64,000 nt of DNA from Verrucomicrobium sp. BvORR106 (GCF_000739655.1 NZ_BATR01000124.1:1-64000); one strand, 5' to 3'; counted from the stretch's first letter, positions 1-8,019 are shown. The notes: generated by a model from the sequence alone, not told the origin. Numbers and translations: made by a program.

Positions 1-2
1 TG

Positions 3-470
3 TCGCTCCTGCTGCGCACCTTGGTCCTCCTGGAAGGCACGTCGCAGTTGCTCAGCCCCAAGTTCAGCCTGGGTGAGGTGATCCAGCCCTTCTATCGTCG
101 GGCCATCAAACGACGGTTCGCGCCCAAACGCATGCTGCTGAGGCTCCAGCGCACCTTCCGCGATTGGGACCTGCTGTTTCAAGCTCTCCCAAGGGACTTG
201 GGGGATGCTTTGCAGCGCATTCGCACCGGGAACTTTCAGGTGCATCTCGACCACCGTCACCTGGACCACGTCATCAACCGCCTGGTCATGGGCATCATCA
301 TGGCCTCCATGTTCCTGGGGTCATCTCTGCTCTGGAGCATGAAAGCTCCGCCCGTGGTGTGGGATATCTCCATCTTCGGCGCCGCTGGGTATGTGATCTC
401 CCTCTATCTAGGCTGGCGGCTGTATCGGGCCATCCGGAAGTCGGGCAGTATTGACTCGAAGGACCCTTAG
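3..470 (+). CDS. UbiB/ABC1-family kinase-like protein, C-terminal part
   Basis: The reading frame is open from the window edge and only the last 155 codons are present. The sequence RTLVLLEGTSQLLSPKFSL matches the region after the kinase core in UbiB/AarF/ABC1 atypical kinases, which support quinone biosynthesis. Two hydrophobic segments near the C-terminus (about residues 97-117 and 123-143 of the visible part) fit the paired membrane helices that end UbiB proteins. The charged tail RAIRKSGSIDSKDP is probably cytoplasmic. The catalytic residues lie outside the window, so activity cannot be judged. Family assignment is fairly firm; the exact substrate pathway is inferred from the family. Confidence 0.75.
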   Translation, partial: SLLLRTLVLLEGTSQLLSPKFSLGEVIQPFYRRAIKRRFAPKRMLLRLQRTFRDWDLLFQALPRDLGDALQRIRTGNFQVHLDHRHLDHVINRLVMGIIMASMFLGSSLLWSMKAPPVVWDISIFGAAGYVISLYLGWRLYRAIRKSGSIDSKDP

Positions 471-480
471 CGGGATGAGG

Positions 481-590
481 GGGGCGTCTTTTTGGGACAG
501 GATTAACAAGATTTGTGAGAGATTAACAGGATGGAATGCAGGGGGGTTTTCAGACGGAATTAACGGAATTTACAGAATTGGGTTTAGGTT
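481..590. repeat. Degenerate GATTAAC/GGAATTAAC short repeats
   Basis: This intergenic stretch holds several near-copies of one theme: GGATTAACAAGATT, GATTAACAGGAT and GGAATTAACGGAATTTACAGAAT. The units are imperfect and spaced by 10 to 40 bases. Their role is unknown. Nothing else is visible between the UbiB-like gene and the lipoprotein gene apart from the CTCTGTGTTCTCTG-type repeat at 648-678. Confidence 0.45.
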
Positions 591-647
591 GCGAGGTTGA
601 TGTTACCGCGAACCGTTGTCGCCTTCGTTTGTTGATCCTGGGAATCT

Positions 648-678
648 CCCTGTGTTCTCTGAGGCTCTGTGGTTAATT
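648..678. repeat. Dispersed 3'-end repeat, copy 1 (CTGTGTTCTCTG..CTCTGTGGTTAAT)
   Basis: This 31-base stretch shares almost its whole length with 1521-1552. Both copies lie at the 3' end of a minus-strand gene. Copy 1 contains the TAA stop codon of the lipoprotein gene. Read on the minus strand the motif is AATTAACCACAGAG followed by a purine-rich CAGAGAACACAG. Its function is unknown. Confidence 0.6.
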
Positions 679-1137
679 GGAATTGTCAGTTTCGCGCTTC
701 ATCGCGATCTCTCCATAGAAGGGCAGGCATCGCGAATCTGCCACGCGTTCTATCTCAATGAAGAGGGTGTGCCCACCGCGGTCCACGCGAAAAACTCCGC
801 GACCGCGATTGGAAAAGCTGTCTTCGAACTGGAAATCAAGCACGCCGTTGGCGTCCAGTGAGCCGGTACCCGTGGCATCCGGGGCGGCTCCATGACCATA
901 AAGGTAGCCAAAACCAAAGTCGAGAGCGTATTGGTTGCCCGCCTGGGTGATGCGCACCTCAGCGAACTTGTCGTCTGATTGACCTGAGATTGCAGAAGTG
1001 TAGCGACCTGCCAACGACTGAATGGCTGGGGCGGGCTGGTTGGGTTGATTGACTTTGACTGGCGGTGTCTGGCACCCTGTGAACAACGTCAACATCGCGC
1101 CAGTCATGATGAGCGGTAAGACGATTCGAGATTTCAT
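673..1137 (-). CDS. Small lipoprotein of unknown function
   Basis: The 154-residue product starts MKSRIVLPLIMTGAMLTLFTGC, a basic n-region, hydrophobic core and lipobox (LFTGC), so it should be exported and lipid-anchored at a Cys near residue 22. The mature part begins with a Pro/Gln-rich linker and then has a beta-rich pattern (GRYTSAIS, NQYALDFGFGYLYG, FRVDRGGHTLFIEI) suggesting a small beta-sandwich or lipocalin-like fold. The ATG at 1137 was preferred to the GTG two codons upstream because it gives a standard signal peptide. I do not recognise the family. The stop codon lies inside a dispersed repeat. Confidence 0.7.
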   Translation of the reverse strand: MKSRIVLPLIMTGAMLTLFTGCQTPPVKVNQPNQPAPAIQSLAGRYTSAISGQSDDKFAEVRITQAGNQYALDFGFGYLYGHGAAPDATGTGSLDANGVLDFQFEDSFSNRGRGVFRVDRGGHTLFIEIERVADSRCLPFYGEIAMKRETDNSN

Positions 1138-1156
1138 AGACACAAATACTGCTCAT

Positions 1157-1459
1157 TCACGAGAGCAGGTAAAAGGTGAGCCCTGCTGCCACCCAAATCA
1201 CGGTGCCAAACAGGCACGCCGATTCTGCCTTGAGGATTCTTTTAGTGGACCCAGGATTGAGCCAGAGACTCCAGTCGATCTGGTGCCACTTCTTCTTGTC
1301 TCGATTGCGTTCTCCGAATCGCCGAAGTGCCGCTATCCGGATTCTGCCAGAGGTGACGACCTTCAATGCCGTTGATCCGGTCCAATAGGAGAGGGGATAA
1401 AGGAGGCTCTCGAGGATGCCACGCACGAGGACCTCTCCAATGAATGTTCCCAATGTCAT
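1157..1459 (-). CDS. Small membrane protein, unknown function
   Basis: A 100-residue product with an N-terminal hydrophobic stretch (GTFIGEVLVRGILESLLYPLSYWTG), a central basic segment (ALRRFGERNRDKKKWHQ) and a C-terminal hydrophobic helix (CLFGTVIWVAAGLTFYLLS). It is probably an inner-membrane protein with two helices and a cytoplasmic basic loop. It lies just upstream of the lipoprotein gene on the same strand, with a 19-bp gap, so the two may be co-transcribed. No family recognised. Confidence 0.6.
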   Translation of the reverse strand: MTLGTFIGEVLVRGILESLLYPLSYWTGSTALKVVTSGRIRIAALRRFGERNRDKKKWHQIDWSLWLNPGSTKRILKAESACLFGTVIWVAAGLTFYLLS

Positions 1460-1520
1460 TGGTAACAGATTTCAAAAGGGACCCATCCAGCAAAGCTTTC
1501 CTTGCTGTTTTCCTTCAATC

Positions 1521-1552
1521 CTCTGTGTTCTCTGCGCCTCTGTGGTTAATTT
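1521..1552. repeat. Dispersed 3'-end repeat, copy 2
   Basis: CTCTGTGTTCTCTGCGCCTC followed by TGTGGTTAATTT. It matches 648-678 closely and lies 26 bp beyond the hemB stop codon, so both copies are 3' of minus-strand genes. Function unknown. Confidence 0.6.
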
Positions 1553-1578
1553 AGAAGCCCTGTCCCTCCCGCTATTTC

Positions 1579-2562
1579 CTATTTCCCCTCACTCTGCCAG
1601 GTCGCCACATCCTTGGCGAAGTAGGTCAGGATCATGTCCGCGCCGGCGCGCCGGATGCTGGTGAGGGTTTCCAGGACGATCTTCTTTTCATCCAGCCAGC
1701 CGCTGGCGGCGGCGGCTTTGATCATGAGGTATTCGCCGCTCACGTGATAGGCGGCCACGGGCAGGGGGCTGTGCTGACGGAGGCGGTAGATCACGTCAAG
1801 ATAGGGGACGGCGGGCTTCACCATCATGATGTCCGCGCCCTCGGCTTCGTCCAGGGAGGCTTCGCGCAAAGCTTCGCGGGCATTGGCGTAGTCCATCTGA
1901 TAGGTTTTCTTGTCGCCAAACTTGGGGGCGGAGTCCAGAGCTCCGCGGAAGGGGCCGTAGTAGGCGGAGGCGTACTTGGCCGTGTAGGACATGATGGCCA
2001 CGTCCTGGAAGCCGCCTTTGTCGAGGGCGGAGCGGAGGGCGGCCACGCGGCCGTCCATCATATCACTCGGAGACACCATGTCGGCACCTGCAGTCGCATG
2101 GCAGAGGGCCTGCTTCACCAGGGCCGCAACGGTCTCATCATTGAGGATGCGTCCGTCGTCAGCGACCAGTCCGTCGTGGCCATCCGTGTTGTACGGGTCC
2201 AGCGCCACGTCCGTGATGACGGTGAGCGTGGGATGGGCCTTCTTGAGAGCCGCAATGGCCTTGGGGACGAGGCCCTTGGCATTCCAGGCCTCACGGGCAT
2301 CCTTGGTCTTCAACTTGTCGGAGATTGCGGGAAACAACACGACGGCCGGGACCCCGAGCGCGTGGGCTTCACCGGCTTCCTGCACCAGACCGGCGAGACT
2401 CCAGCGGGTACAGCCCGGCATGGACTCAATCGGCTGGTCGGCGGTGCCAGCATGGAGGAAGAGGGGGTAGATGAGATGTGCTGCCGTGAGTTCCGTTTCC
2501 CGCACCAGACCGCGGATGGCTTCGGTGCGACGATTGCGACGGGGACGGATGGGGAGGTCCAT
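1579..2562 (-). CDS. hemB: Delta-aminolevulinic acid dehydratase (porphobilinogen synthase)
   Basis: HemB condenses two molecules of 5-aminolevulinate to porphobilinogen in tetrapyrrole synthesis in the cytoplasm. The 327-residue product is full length for the family. It starts MDLPIRPRRNRRTEAIR, the usual opening with paired Arg. Both family lysines are visible in context: the one in IMSYTAKYASAYYGPFR and the Schiff-base Lys in MMVKPAVPYLD. The DMMDGRVAALR stretch is also typical. The open frame extends 25 codons further upstream, but the added residues are low-complexity and unlike HemB, so the ATG at 2562 was chosen. The gene is 82 bp downstream of cysS on the same strand. Confidence 0.96.
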   Translation of the reverse strand: MDLPIRPRRNRRTEAIRGLVRETELTAAHLIYPLFLHAGTADQPIESMPGCTRWSLAGLVQEAGEAHALGVPAVVLFPAISDKLKTKDAREAWNAKGLVPKAIAALKKAHPTLTVITDVALDPYNTDGHDGLVADDGRILNDETVAALVKQALCHATAGADMVSPSDMMDGRVAALRSALDKGGFQDVAIMSYTAKYASAYYGPFRGALDSAPKFGDKKTYQMDYANAREALREASLDEAEGADIMMVKPAVPYLDVIYRLRQHSPLPVAAYHVSGEYLMIKAAAASGWLDEKKIVLETLTSIRRAGADMILTYFAKDVATWQSEGK

Positions 2563-2644
2563 GACGGGTGAGGACGAGGAAAACGGGCGCACTGAGGGAA
2601 GGAACTCTGAGGGGTGTACGAAGAATGCGGGTGCCAATGACTGC

Positions 2645-4084
2645 TTACGCCTGGGGCGTGAGGGTGTAGCCCTCTTTTGAGTCTTTCACGATCCAACCAA
2701 GTAGCTCGATCTGCTTGCGCAGGTCGTCGGAGGTGGTCCAGTCGCGGGCCTGTTTGGCGTTCCAGCGCTGGTCGGCCAGGGCTTTCACTTCTTCAGGAGC
2801 TTCGACTTCGCCTTCGTCTTTGATGACAGGCAACTCCAGTCCCAGCGCGGCCAGCACAAAGTGCAGGCCTACCCAGGCGGATCTGGCCGCCTCAGGCGAG
2901 AGGGTGGCGGGCTTGGTCTTGTTGATCGTGGCGAAGACAGCCCCGATGGCACCGGGAACGTTCAGATCATTGAGCAGGTCCGCCCAGGCCTCGGCAAAGA
3001 GATCCGCCTTGCCGGTGGCCTTGAGCTCATCAAGCGAAGGCGCGGCGGTGGCTCCCGCGAGGGCACGCAGTTGCTTCTCGAACTTCGCCAGCTTCAGCAG
3101 CGCCTGATGGGAGGCATCCAGCGAGTGCAGCGTGAAGTTGAGCGGCTGGCGGTAGTGCCCGCTGAGCAGCGTGTAGCGAACCACGGCGGGTGAGTAGCCC
3201 CGATGGCCCAGATCCGCGAGCGTGTACAGGTTGCCGAGGCTCTTGCTCATTTTCCCGCTGTCCACCATGAGGTGGGCGATGTGCATCCAATGCCGGGCAA
3301 ACCGGCCCCCGGTCGCGCAGCAGCTCTGGGCGATCTCGTTCTCGTGGTGGGGGAAGACGAGGTCAATCCCGCCGCTGTGCAGATCAAACTCGACCCCGAG
3401 GTATTCCAGGGCCATGGCGCTGCACTCAAGGTGCCAGCCGGGGCGGCCCTTGCCCCAGGGGCTTTCCCAGAAGTTCTCACCGTCATCCGGCTTGTGGGCC
3501 TTCCACAGGGCAAAGTCCGCCAGCGAGTCCTTGGTGTACTCGTCGCTGTCGTTCGCGGTCTGGGCAGCTCCGACCCTGAGCTCGCGGTCCTCCAGATGGG
3601 AAAGCTTGCCGTAGTCGGCATAGGAGGAGACGCGGAAGTACACCGATCCATCCGGCGCGGCATAGGCATTGCCGTGGGAGATCAGGTCCTCGATCATCTT
3701 GATCTGGTGTGCGATGTGATCGGTCGCCTTGGGCTCCACGTGCGGAGGCAGAAGGTTCAGCGCGGCGCAATCCGCGTGAAAACGCTCCGTCCAGTACTGG
3801 GTGAATTCAATCAGCGTCTGGCCCGCCTTCTGGGAATCGCGGATGGTTTTGTCATCGACATCGGTGATGTTCCGCACGTGCAGGGTAGGCGTGCCACTCA
3901 GTTCCACCACACGACGGAAGACGTCCTGGGCGATGAAGGTGCGGAAGTTGCCGATGTGTGCCGGGCCGTACACTGTGGGTCCACAACCGTAAAAGCGCAG
4001 GGTGCCGGCCTCAGAGGGCCAGACCTCACGCGCAGTGCGGGTCAGCGTGTCGTGGAGTTGCAGACGGTTGGCGGATTCAGACAT
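2645..4084 (-). CDS. cysS: Cysteinyl-tRNA synthetase
   Basis: CysS charges tRNA-Cys with cysteine. The 479-residue product has the class I signatures: the HIGH-type motif in GPAHIGNFRTF near the N-terminus and GKMSKSLGN. The zinc ligands of CysRS can be placed at the Cys in YGCGPTVYG, the Cys in LECSAMALEY and the His/Glu in HHENEIAQ. The start MSESANRLQLHDTLTR gives the usual short N-terminus. The frame stays open for a further 1.9 kb upstream, but that extension is antisense to the TrhO-RluA gene and is not credible. The gene is divergent from that fusion gene across 120 bp. Confidence 0.96.
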   Translation of the reverse strand: MSESANRLQLHDTLTRTAREVWPSEAGTLRFYGCGPTVYGPAHIGNFRTFIAQDVFRRVVELSGTPTLHVRNITDVDDKTIRDSQKAGQTLIEFTQYWTERFHADCAALNLLPPHVEPKATDHIAHQIKMIEDLISHGNAYAAPDGSVYFRVSSYADYGKLSHLEDRELRVGAAQTANDSDEYTKDSLADFALWKAHKPDDGENFWESPWGKGRPGWHLECSAMALEYLGVEFDLHSGGIDLVFPHHENEIAQSCCATGGRFARHWMHIAHLMVDSGKMSKSLGNLYTLADLGHRGYSPAVVRYTLLSGHYRQPLNFTLHSLDASHQALLKLAKFEKQLRALAGATAAPSLDELKATGKADLFAEAWADLLNDLNVPGAIGAVFATINKTKPATLSPEAARSAWVGLHFVLAALGLELPVIKDEGEVEAPEEVKALADQRWNAKQARDWTTSDDLRKQIELLGWIVKDSKEGYTLTPQA

Positions 4085-4204
4085 GGGTTGAGTAGTATGC
4101 GCAGAGTGGTGCAGTTTGCAAAACAGTTGCGCGGTGGAGGTGTGTGTGGGGAGCAGAACGTGCTTGGCAGCGCCCCGGGCTGATCCATATTGCCCGTCCG
4201 CCCC

Positions 4205-5995
4205 ATGCCAGTCTTCACGAACATCGCCGCCTACAAGTTTGCCACGCTTGCCGATCTCAAACCGTTGAGAGAGCGTCTGATTGCCCAGTGCAAGGCCTGG
4301 AATCTGAAGGGGACCATTCTCCTGAGCCCGGAGGGCATCAACCTCTTCCTGGCAGGCGGTGCCGCAGAAATTGAGTCCCTTCTGGACCTGTTGCGGGCGA
4401 TTCCCGGGCTGGAAACGCTCACACCCAAGTACAGCGACAGTGACCACCAGCCCTTTCGCAGGATGCTGGTGCGTCTGAAGAAGGAGATCATCGCCTTCGG
4501 GGTGGAGGGGATTTCCCCCGGAGAGCGCACGTCTCCCAAGCTCGCTCCCGCGACCCTCAAGCAATGGCTGGATGAGGGGCGGCCCGTGACCCTGCTGGAT
4601 ACTCGGAATGACTACGAGGTGAAGCTGGGCACCTTCAAAGGGGCGCTCATCCCCGGGATCGATCATTTCCGGGAGTTCCCAGAAGCGGTGCGCCGACTCC
4701 CCGAGACGCTGAAGAAAGAGCCTATCGTCATGTTCTGTACGGGCGGCATCCGCTGTGAGAAGGCGGGCCCCTTCATGGAGCGGGAAGGGTTCGAGCAAAT
4801 CTACCAACTCGACGGCGGCATCCTGAAGTACTTCGAAGACTGCGGCGCGGATCACTACGAAGGGGAATGTTTCGTGTTTGACCAGCGGGTGGGGGTGGAT
4901 CCCAGCCTGCAGGAGTCGGACTCTGCTCTCTGCTTTGCCTGTCAGACGCCGCTGGATCTGGAGGACCAGAAGGATCCTCGCTTCGTGCCCAGCACGTCCT
5001 GTCCCTATTGCTACAAGACCACTGATGAACAGCGCGGAGACGCTGTGCAGGCCAGAAATGAGGCCATTCAGAAGCTGGTGAATCCGCTGCCGGGCAGCGT
5101 GCCCTACGAGAATGAGCGCCCGCTCAATGTGCCCTCCGAGTACGATGGCAAGCCGCTGCTGGAGGTGGTGATCGCTCTTTTCCCGCAGATCGATGCGGAG
5201 GAGTGGCAGCGCCGTTGCGAGGCGGGGCGATTCACCCGGGAGTCCGGAGAGGCCCTTACGGCTGCGAGCGTCTTGGCAGCAGGGGATCGTTGCGTCCAGC
5301 ATTTCCCGGCTGCGGCAGAGCCCCCGGTGAACGCTGATTTGAAGGTGCTGCATGAGGACGAGGCGATCGTCGTGCTCGACAAGCCGGCCCCGCTGCCCAT
5401 GCACCCGGCTGGCCGGTTCAACCGCAATACTGCGCAGTACATCCTGAGCCAGGTCTATGCTCCGCAGCGGCCGAGGCTGGTGCACCGTCTGGATGCCAAT
5501 ACGACGGGCCTGGTGGTCTGTGCCCGGACCCGGCATTTCGCCAATCTGCTGCAAAAGCAGTTCAAAGACTTCAGCGTCGAAAAAGTGTACGTCGTGCGGG
5601 TGCAGGGACATCCGGTGCCGGACCAGTTTGTGGTGGATGCTCCCATCAGTTCCGAGCCCGGCCATCTGGGCTCCTATGCTGTGGATGAAGAAGCGGGACA
5701 GTCTGCCCGCACGGACTTCGTCGTCCTGAGTCGGGACGAGGATGGCACCAGTCTGTTGGAAGCCCGCCCGGTGACGGGGCGGACGAATCAGATCCGCCTG
5801 CATCTGGCTCACTTGGGCCACAATATCGTGGGAGATCCCACCTACCTCCAAGGGGGTGGCTTGGGGGATACCCAGACGCTGGAACTGGGGAGTCCGCCCA
5901 TGTGCCTGCATGCCTGGAGACTGGGTTTCAACCACCCGCTCACTGGCGAGCGGATGTCGTTCGAGATGCCACTGCCTGATTGGGCAATGCGGTAA
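4205..5995 (+). CDS. TrhO (rhodanese tRNA U34 hydroxylase)-RluA pseudouridine synthase fusion
   Basis: The 596-residue product joins two RNA-modifying domains. Residues 1 to about 300 match TrhO (formerly YceA/UPF0176), which hydroxylates uridine 34 of some tRNAs: MPVFTNIAAYKF start, an acylphosphatase-like N-domain, the rhodanese loop CTGGIRCEKAGPF carrying the active Cys, and a zinc-ribbon-like pair (CFAC and CPYC). Residues from about 375 match the RluA family: HRLDANTTGLVV with the catalytic Asp, and RTNQIRLHLAHLGHNIVGDP. There is no stop or frame change between the halves. ATG 4205 was preferred to TTG 4190 by homology to TrhO starts. Which RNA the second half modifies cannot be told from sequence. 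Confidence 0.9.
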   Translation: MPVFTNIAAYKFATLADLKPLRERLIAQCKAWNLKGTILLSPEGINLFLAGGAAEIESLLDLLRAIPGLETLTPKYSDSDHQPFRRMLVRLKKEIIAFGVEGISPGERTSPKLAPATLKQWLDEGRPVTLLDTRNDYEVKLGTFKGALIPGIDHFREFPEAVRRLPETLKKEPIVMFCTGGIRCEKAGPFMEREGFEQIYQLDGGILKYFEDCGADHYEGECFVFDQRVGVDPSLQESDSALCFACQTPLDLEDQKDPRFVPSTSCPYCYKTTDEQRGDAVQARNEAIQKLVNPLPGSVPYENERPLNVPSEYDGKPLLEVVIALFPQIDAEEWQRRCEAGRFTRESGEALTAASVLAAGDRCVQHFPAAAEPPVNADLKVLHEDEAIVVLDKPAPLPMHPAGRFNRNTAQYILSQVYAPQRPRLVHRLDANTTGLVVCARTRHFANLLQKQFKDFSVEKVYVVRVQGHPVPDQFVVDAPISSEPGHLGSYAVDEEAGQSARTDFVVLSRDEDGTSLLEARPVTGRTNQIRLHLAHLGHNIVGDPTYLQGGGLGDTQTLELGSPPMCLHAWRLGFNHPLTGERMSFEMPLPDWAMR

Positions 5996-6038
5996 AAAAG
6001 CTGGGAACAAAATACGGGCCGGGGCAAAATAGGTGAAA

Positions 6039-6076
6039 AGTCAGTTTGACTGACTAATGTGGTCAGGTTATCTGAC
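6039..6076. promoter_or_regulatory. Tandem inverted repeats GTCAG-N5-CTGAC, probable MarR operators
   Basis: AGTCAG-TTTGA-CTGACT (6039-6055) and GTCAG-GTTAT-CTGAC (6062-6076) are two copies of the same half-site pair, with centres 22 bp apart, about two helical turns. They lie 19-56 bp upstream of the marR start codon. Placement fits autoregulation by the MarR protein and control of the downstream cupin gene; binding is inferred. Confidence 0.65.
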
Positions 6077-6094
6077 TATGTGCCGTTGCCTGCT

Positions 6095-6586
6095 ATGAGT
6101 GCGCTCAATCCCACCGATCATGCCGACAGCCTCGGAGCCTCGCTTCGTCGCCCGTACCGCCTCCTTCAGGAGCGGGTCTATGCGGAGCTGGCGGCATCAG
6201 GTTTCCCGGAGATCCGACCAGCCCACAGCGCGGTGTTTCGGCACATTCTGCCAGAGGGCTCGCGCCTCACAGTGCTGGCTGAGCAAGCAGGAATGACCAA
6301 GCAGAGCATGGCATACCTGGTGGAGCATCTGGTGGAACACGGTCATGTGACGATTGGCCCTGATCCGGATGATGGCCGGGCCCGACGGGTTCGGCTGACC
6401 AGCCGGGGTGAACGCTTCGTTCAGGCGGCCTTGAGTGCCAGTCAGCGGGTGGAGGAGCTTCTCTCCGCGGAGTTGGGAGCCAAGGCCATGCGCGAGTTGA
6501 GGCGCATCCTGGGGGACATGGAGACAGTCCTGATGACGCCCGAAAACCACGCGTCCCAGTCGCCTGAGAAAGGGCCGTCGGTTTGA
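6095..6586 (+). CDS. MarR-family transcriptional regulator
   Basis: The 163-residue protein has the MarR winged-helix layout: an N-terminal dimer helix (SLRRPYRLLQERVYAELAAS), the HTH (LTVLAEQAGMTKQSMAYLVEHL), and the wing with the family Asp-Arg signature (GPDPDDGRARRVRLTSRG), then C-terminal dimer helices. The ATG at 6095 gives MSALNPTD; the longer frame from 6059 would place coding sequence over the tandem inverted repeats. The gene is 22 bp upstream of a cupin gene, suggesting a two-gene operon. The ligand is unknown. Confidence 0.85.
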   Translation: MSALNPTDHADSLGASLRRPYRLLQERVYAELAASGFPEIRPAHSAVFRHILPEGSRLTVLAEQAGMTKQSMAYLVEHLVEHGHVTIGPDPDDGRARRVRLTSRGERFVQAALSASQRVEELLSAELGAKAMRELRRILGDMETVLMTPENHASQSPEKGPSV

Positions 6587-6608
6587 GTTTTTCTTACACA
6601 CACCATCC

Positions 6609-7067
6609 ATGAGTACCACCGCAACAGCTGCCCCCTGGATCACCAGGGCTGGGGAGAGCCAGATCATTCACGCCTTTGGCGATGAGATGCACATCCATCT
6701 GGGAGCCCGTGAAACAGGAGGTCAGTACACCTTGTTCACCGATGTCACCCCGCCCGGTGGTGGCCCTCCGCCTCATCTTCATCATGCGGAGGATGAGTGG
6801 TTCCACGTTTTGGAAGGTCGGGCGGCCTTCCTCAAGGACGGAGTTTGGGAGGAAGTGCCGGCGGGCAGTACGGTGTTCATGCCCAAGGGCAGTGTGCACA
6901 CCTTCAAGAACGTTGGCGATGGGCCGCTCAAGCAGCTCATCACCGTGGTCCCGGCAGGAATCGAGAACTACTTTGCCCGCTGTGGCGAGGAATTCGCCAA
7001 ACCCGACGGCCCAGATATGGCGGGCATCCTGGCCATCAGCGCCGAGCACGATATCGTGTTTGTGTGA
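6609..7067 (+). CDS. Cupin-domain protein (quercetinase-like small cupin)
   Basis: A 152-residue single-domain cupin. The first cupin motif is PPPHLHHAEDEWFHVLEG, supplying two His and a Glu as metal ligands; the second is FMPKGSVHTFKN, supplying the third His. The N-terminal lead and the C-terminal region (FAKPDGPDMAGILAISAEHDI) resemble the quercetin 2,3-dioxygenase-like group. Enzyme activity cannot be told from sequence; many such cupins remain unassigned. It follows the marR gene closely and is likely its target. The stop is 27 bp from the convergent LysR gene, with a hairpin between. Confidence 0.85.
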   Translation: MSTTATAAPWITRAGESQIIHAFGDEMHIHLGARETGGQYTLFTDVTPPGGGPPPHLHHAEDEWFHVLEGRAAFLKDGVWEEVPAGSTVFMPKGSVHTFKNVGDGPLKQLITVVPAGIENYFARCGEEFAKPDGPDMAGILAISAEHDIVFV

Positions 7068-7069
7068 TC

Positions 7070-7091
7070 GGATGGTCGGCCCCGACCATCC
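7070..7091. terminator. Hairpin between convergent genes
   Basis: GGATGGTCGG-CC-CCGACCATCC is a perfect palindrome with 10-bp arms that exactly fills the space between the stop codons of the cupin gene (7067) and the LysR gene (7095). There is no T-run, so it may act as a weak bidirectional terminator. Confidence 0.6.
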
Positions 7092-7094
7092 AGC

Positions 7095-7991
7095 CTACTT
7101 GCCGGCCTTGGCCACGGCTTTGGCGTGTTTCATGAACCGCTCGACCGTGGCATCCTGCAGGTCATCACGGCAGGCCAGCACCACTTCCATCTCGGGAGGT
7201 GCAGGGGTTATCGGAACGAACTCGATACGGGGTCCGGAGATGCAAAGCAGGCTCTCGGCACTGATGGCGATGCCACGGCCGCCTTCCACCGCCGCGATGA
7301 GGCTGAGGGCGCCATCGCATTCCTCTTCAATGTGCAGCTTTTTGGCGGGGACGCCCAGAATGCGGGAGATCCAGCCGTGGTAGTCGGCGTAGTCCTTCCG
7401 AGTATAGGCCACCAGGGGCTCGGCGACGATCTCCTCTGCGGTCACCGCCTCCTTGCGAGTGAACGGGTGCCCGGGAGGCACCGCCACGCCTACGCGATAC
7501 TTGCGCAGGTGCTGGTACACAATGCCCTGGACGATGTTGTTGGGTTGAGCCACCAGCATGGCGAGATGCAGCTCCTCCTTCCTCAGGCCCGCAAGCATCT
7601 CCGCAGAGGTCATATCGTGCAGGGTGACACGAACGCCGGGCGAAGACTCGCGGAAGGCCCGTAGGGCAGGGGGCAGGATCTCGACCGTAGGCGAGGGGGC
7701 ATACCCCACGTGCAGCTCGCTGAGCTGGGAGAGCGCTGCATCGCGGGCCGCTTGTATGGCCTCCTCGGCCCGTTGCAGCACCGCCCGCGCCTCATTGAGG
7801 AAAACCCGGCCAGCCTGCGTCAGCTTCACGGACTTGGCCGTCCGCTCCAGCAGATCCACGCCCAGCTCGTCCTCCAGATCGCGAATCTGCCGACTCAGTG
7901 GAGGCTGGGAGACATGCAGCCTTTCCGCGGCTCGCGTGATGTTCTGCTCTTCAGCGACAGCAACGAAGTAGCGGAGGTGGCGGAGTTCCAT
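7095..7991 (-). CDS. LysR-family transcriptional regulator
   Basis: A 298-residue LysR protein. The N-terminal HTH is classical: MELRHLRYFVAVAEEQNITR followed by AAERLHVSQPPLSRQIRDLE. The rest is a two-lobed periplasmic-binding-like effector domain of normal length (HVGYAPSPTVEILPPALRAF, VAVPPGHPFTRKE, GRGIAISAESL). The ATG at 7991 was chosen because it starts at the conserved MELRHLRYF. It is divergent from a flavodoxin-like gene, with a T-N11-A palindrome just ahead of its own start, the usual LysR arrangement. The inducer is unknown. Confidence 0.9.
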   Translation of the reverse strand: MELRHLRYFVAVAEEQNITRAAERLHVSQPPLSRQIRDLEDELGVDLLERTAKSVKLTQAGRVFLNEARAVLQRAEEAIQAARDAALSQLSELHVGYAPSPTVEILPPALRAFRESSPGVRVTLHDMTSAEMLAGLRKEELHLAMLVAQPNNIVQGIVYQHLRKYRVGVAVPPGHPFTRKEAVTAEEIVAEPLVAYTRKDYADYHGWISRILGVPAKKLHIEEECDGALSLIAAVEGGRGIAISAESLLCISGPRIEFVPITPAPPEMEVVLACRDDLQDATVERFMKHAKAVAKAGK

Positions 7992-8000
7992 GCAGCTCCA

Positions 8001-8019
8001 GCATACCTTTGGAGTATGC
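8001..8019. promoter_or_regulatory. LysR-type box (GCATAC-N7-GTATGC)
   Basis: GCATAC-CTTTGGA-GTATGC is a perfect 6-bp inverted repeat and contains T-N11-A (T8004, A8016), the LysR consensus. It lies 10 bp upstream of the lysR start codon in the divergent promoter region. Confidence 0.7.

Noticed and set aside
1744..2571. 275-codon plus-strand frame over hemB
   Set aside because: Antisense to hemB, which has all its active-site residues; no recognised domain.
3203..4183. 326-codon plus-strand frame over cysS
   Set aside because: It is antisense to a clear cysS and has shadow-like composition.
4085..6010. Upstream extension of the cysS frame, giving a 1121-residue protein
   Set aside because: The extra part is antisense to the TrhO-RluA gene, is rich in His, Arg and Gln as expected of a shadow frame, and CysS has a normal start at 4084.
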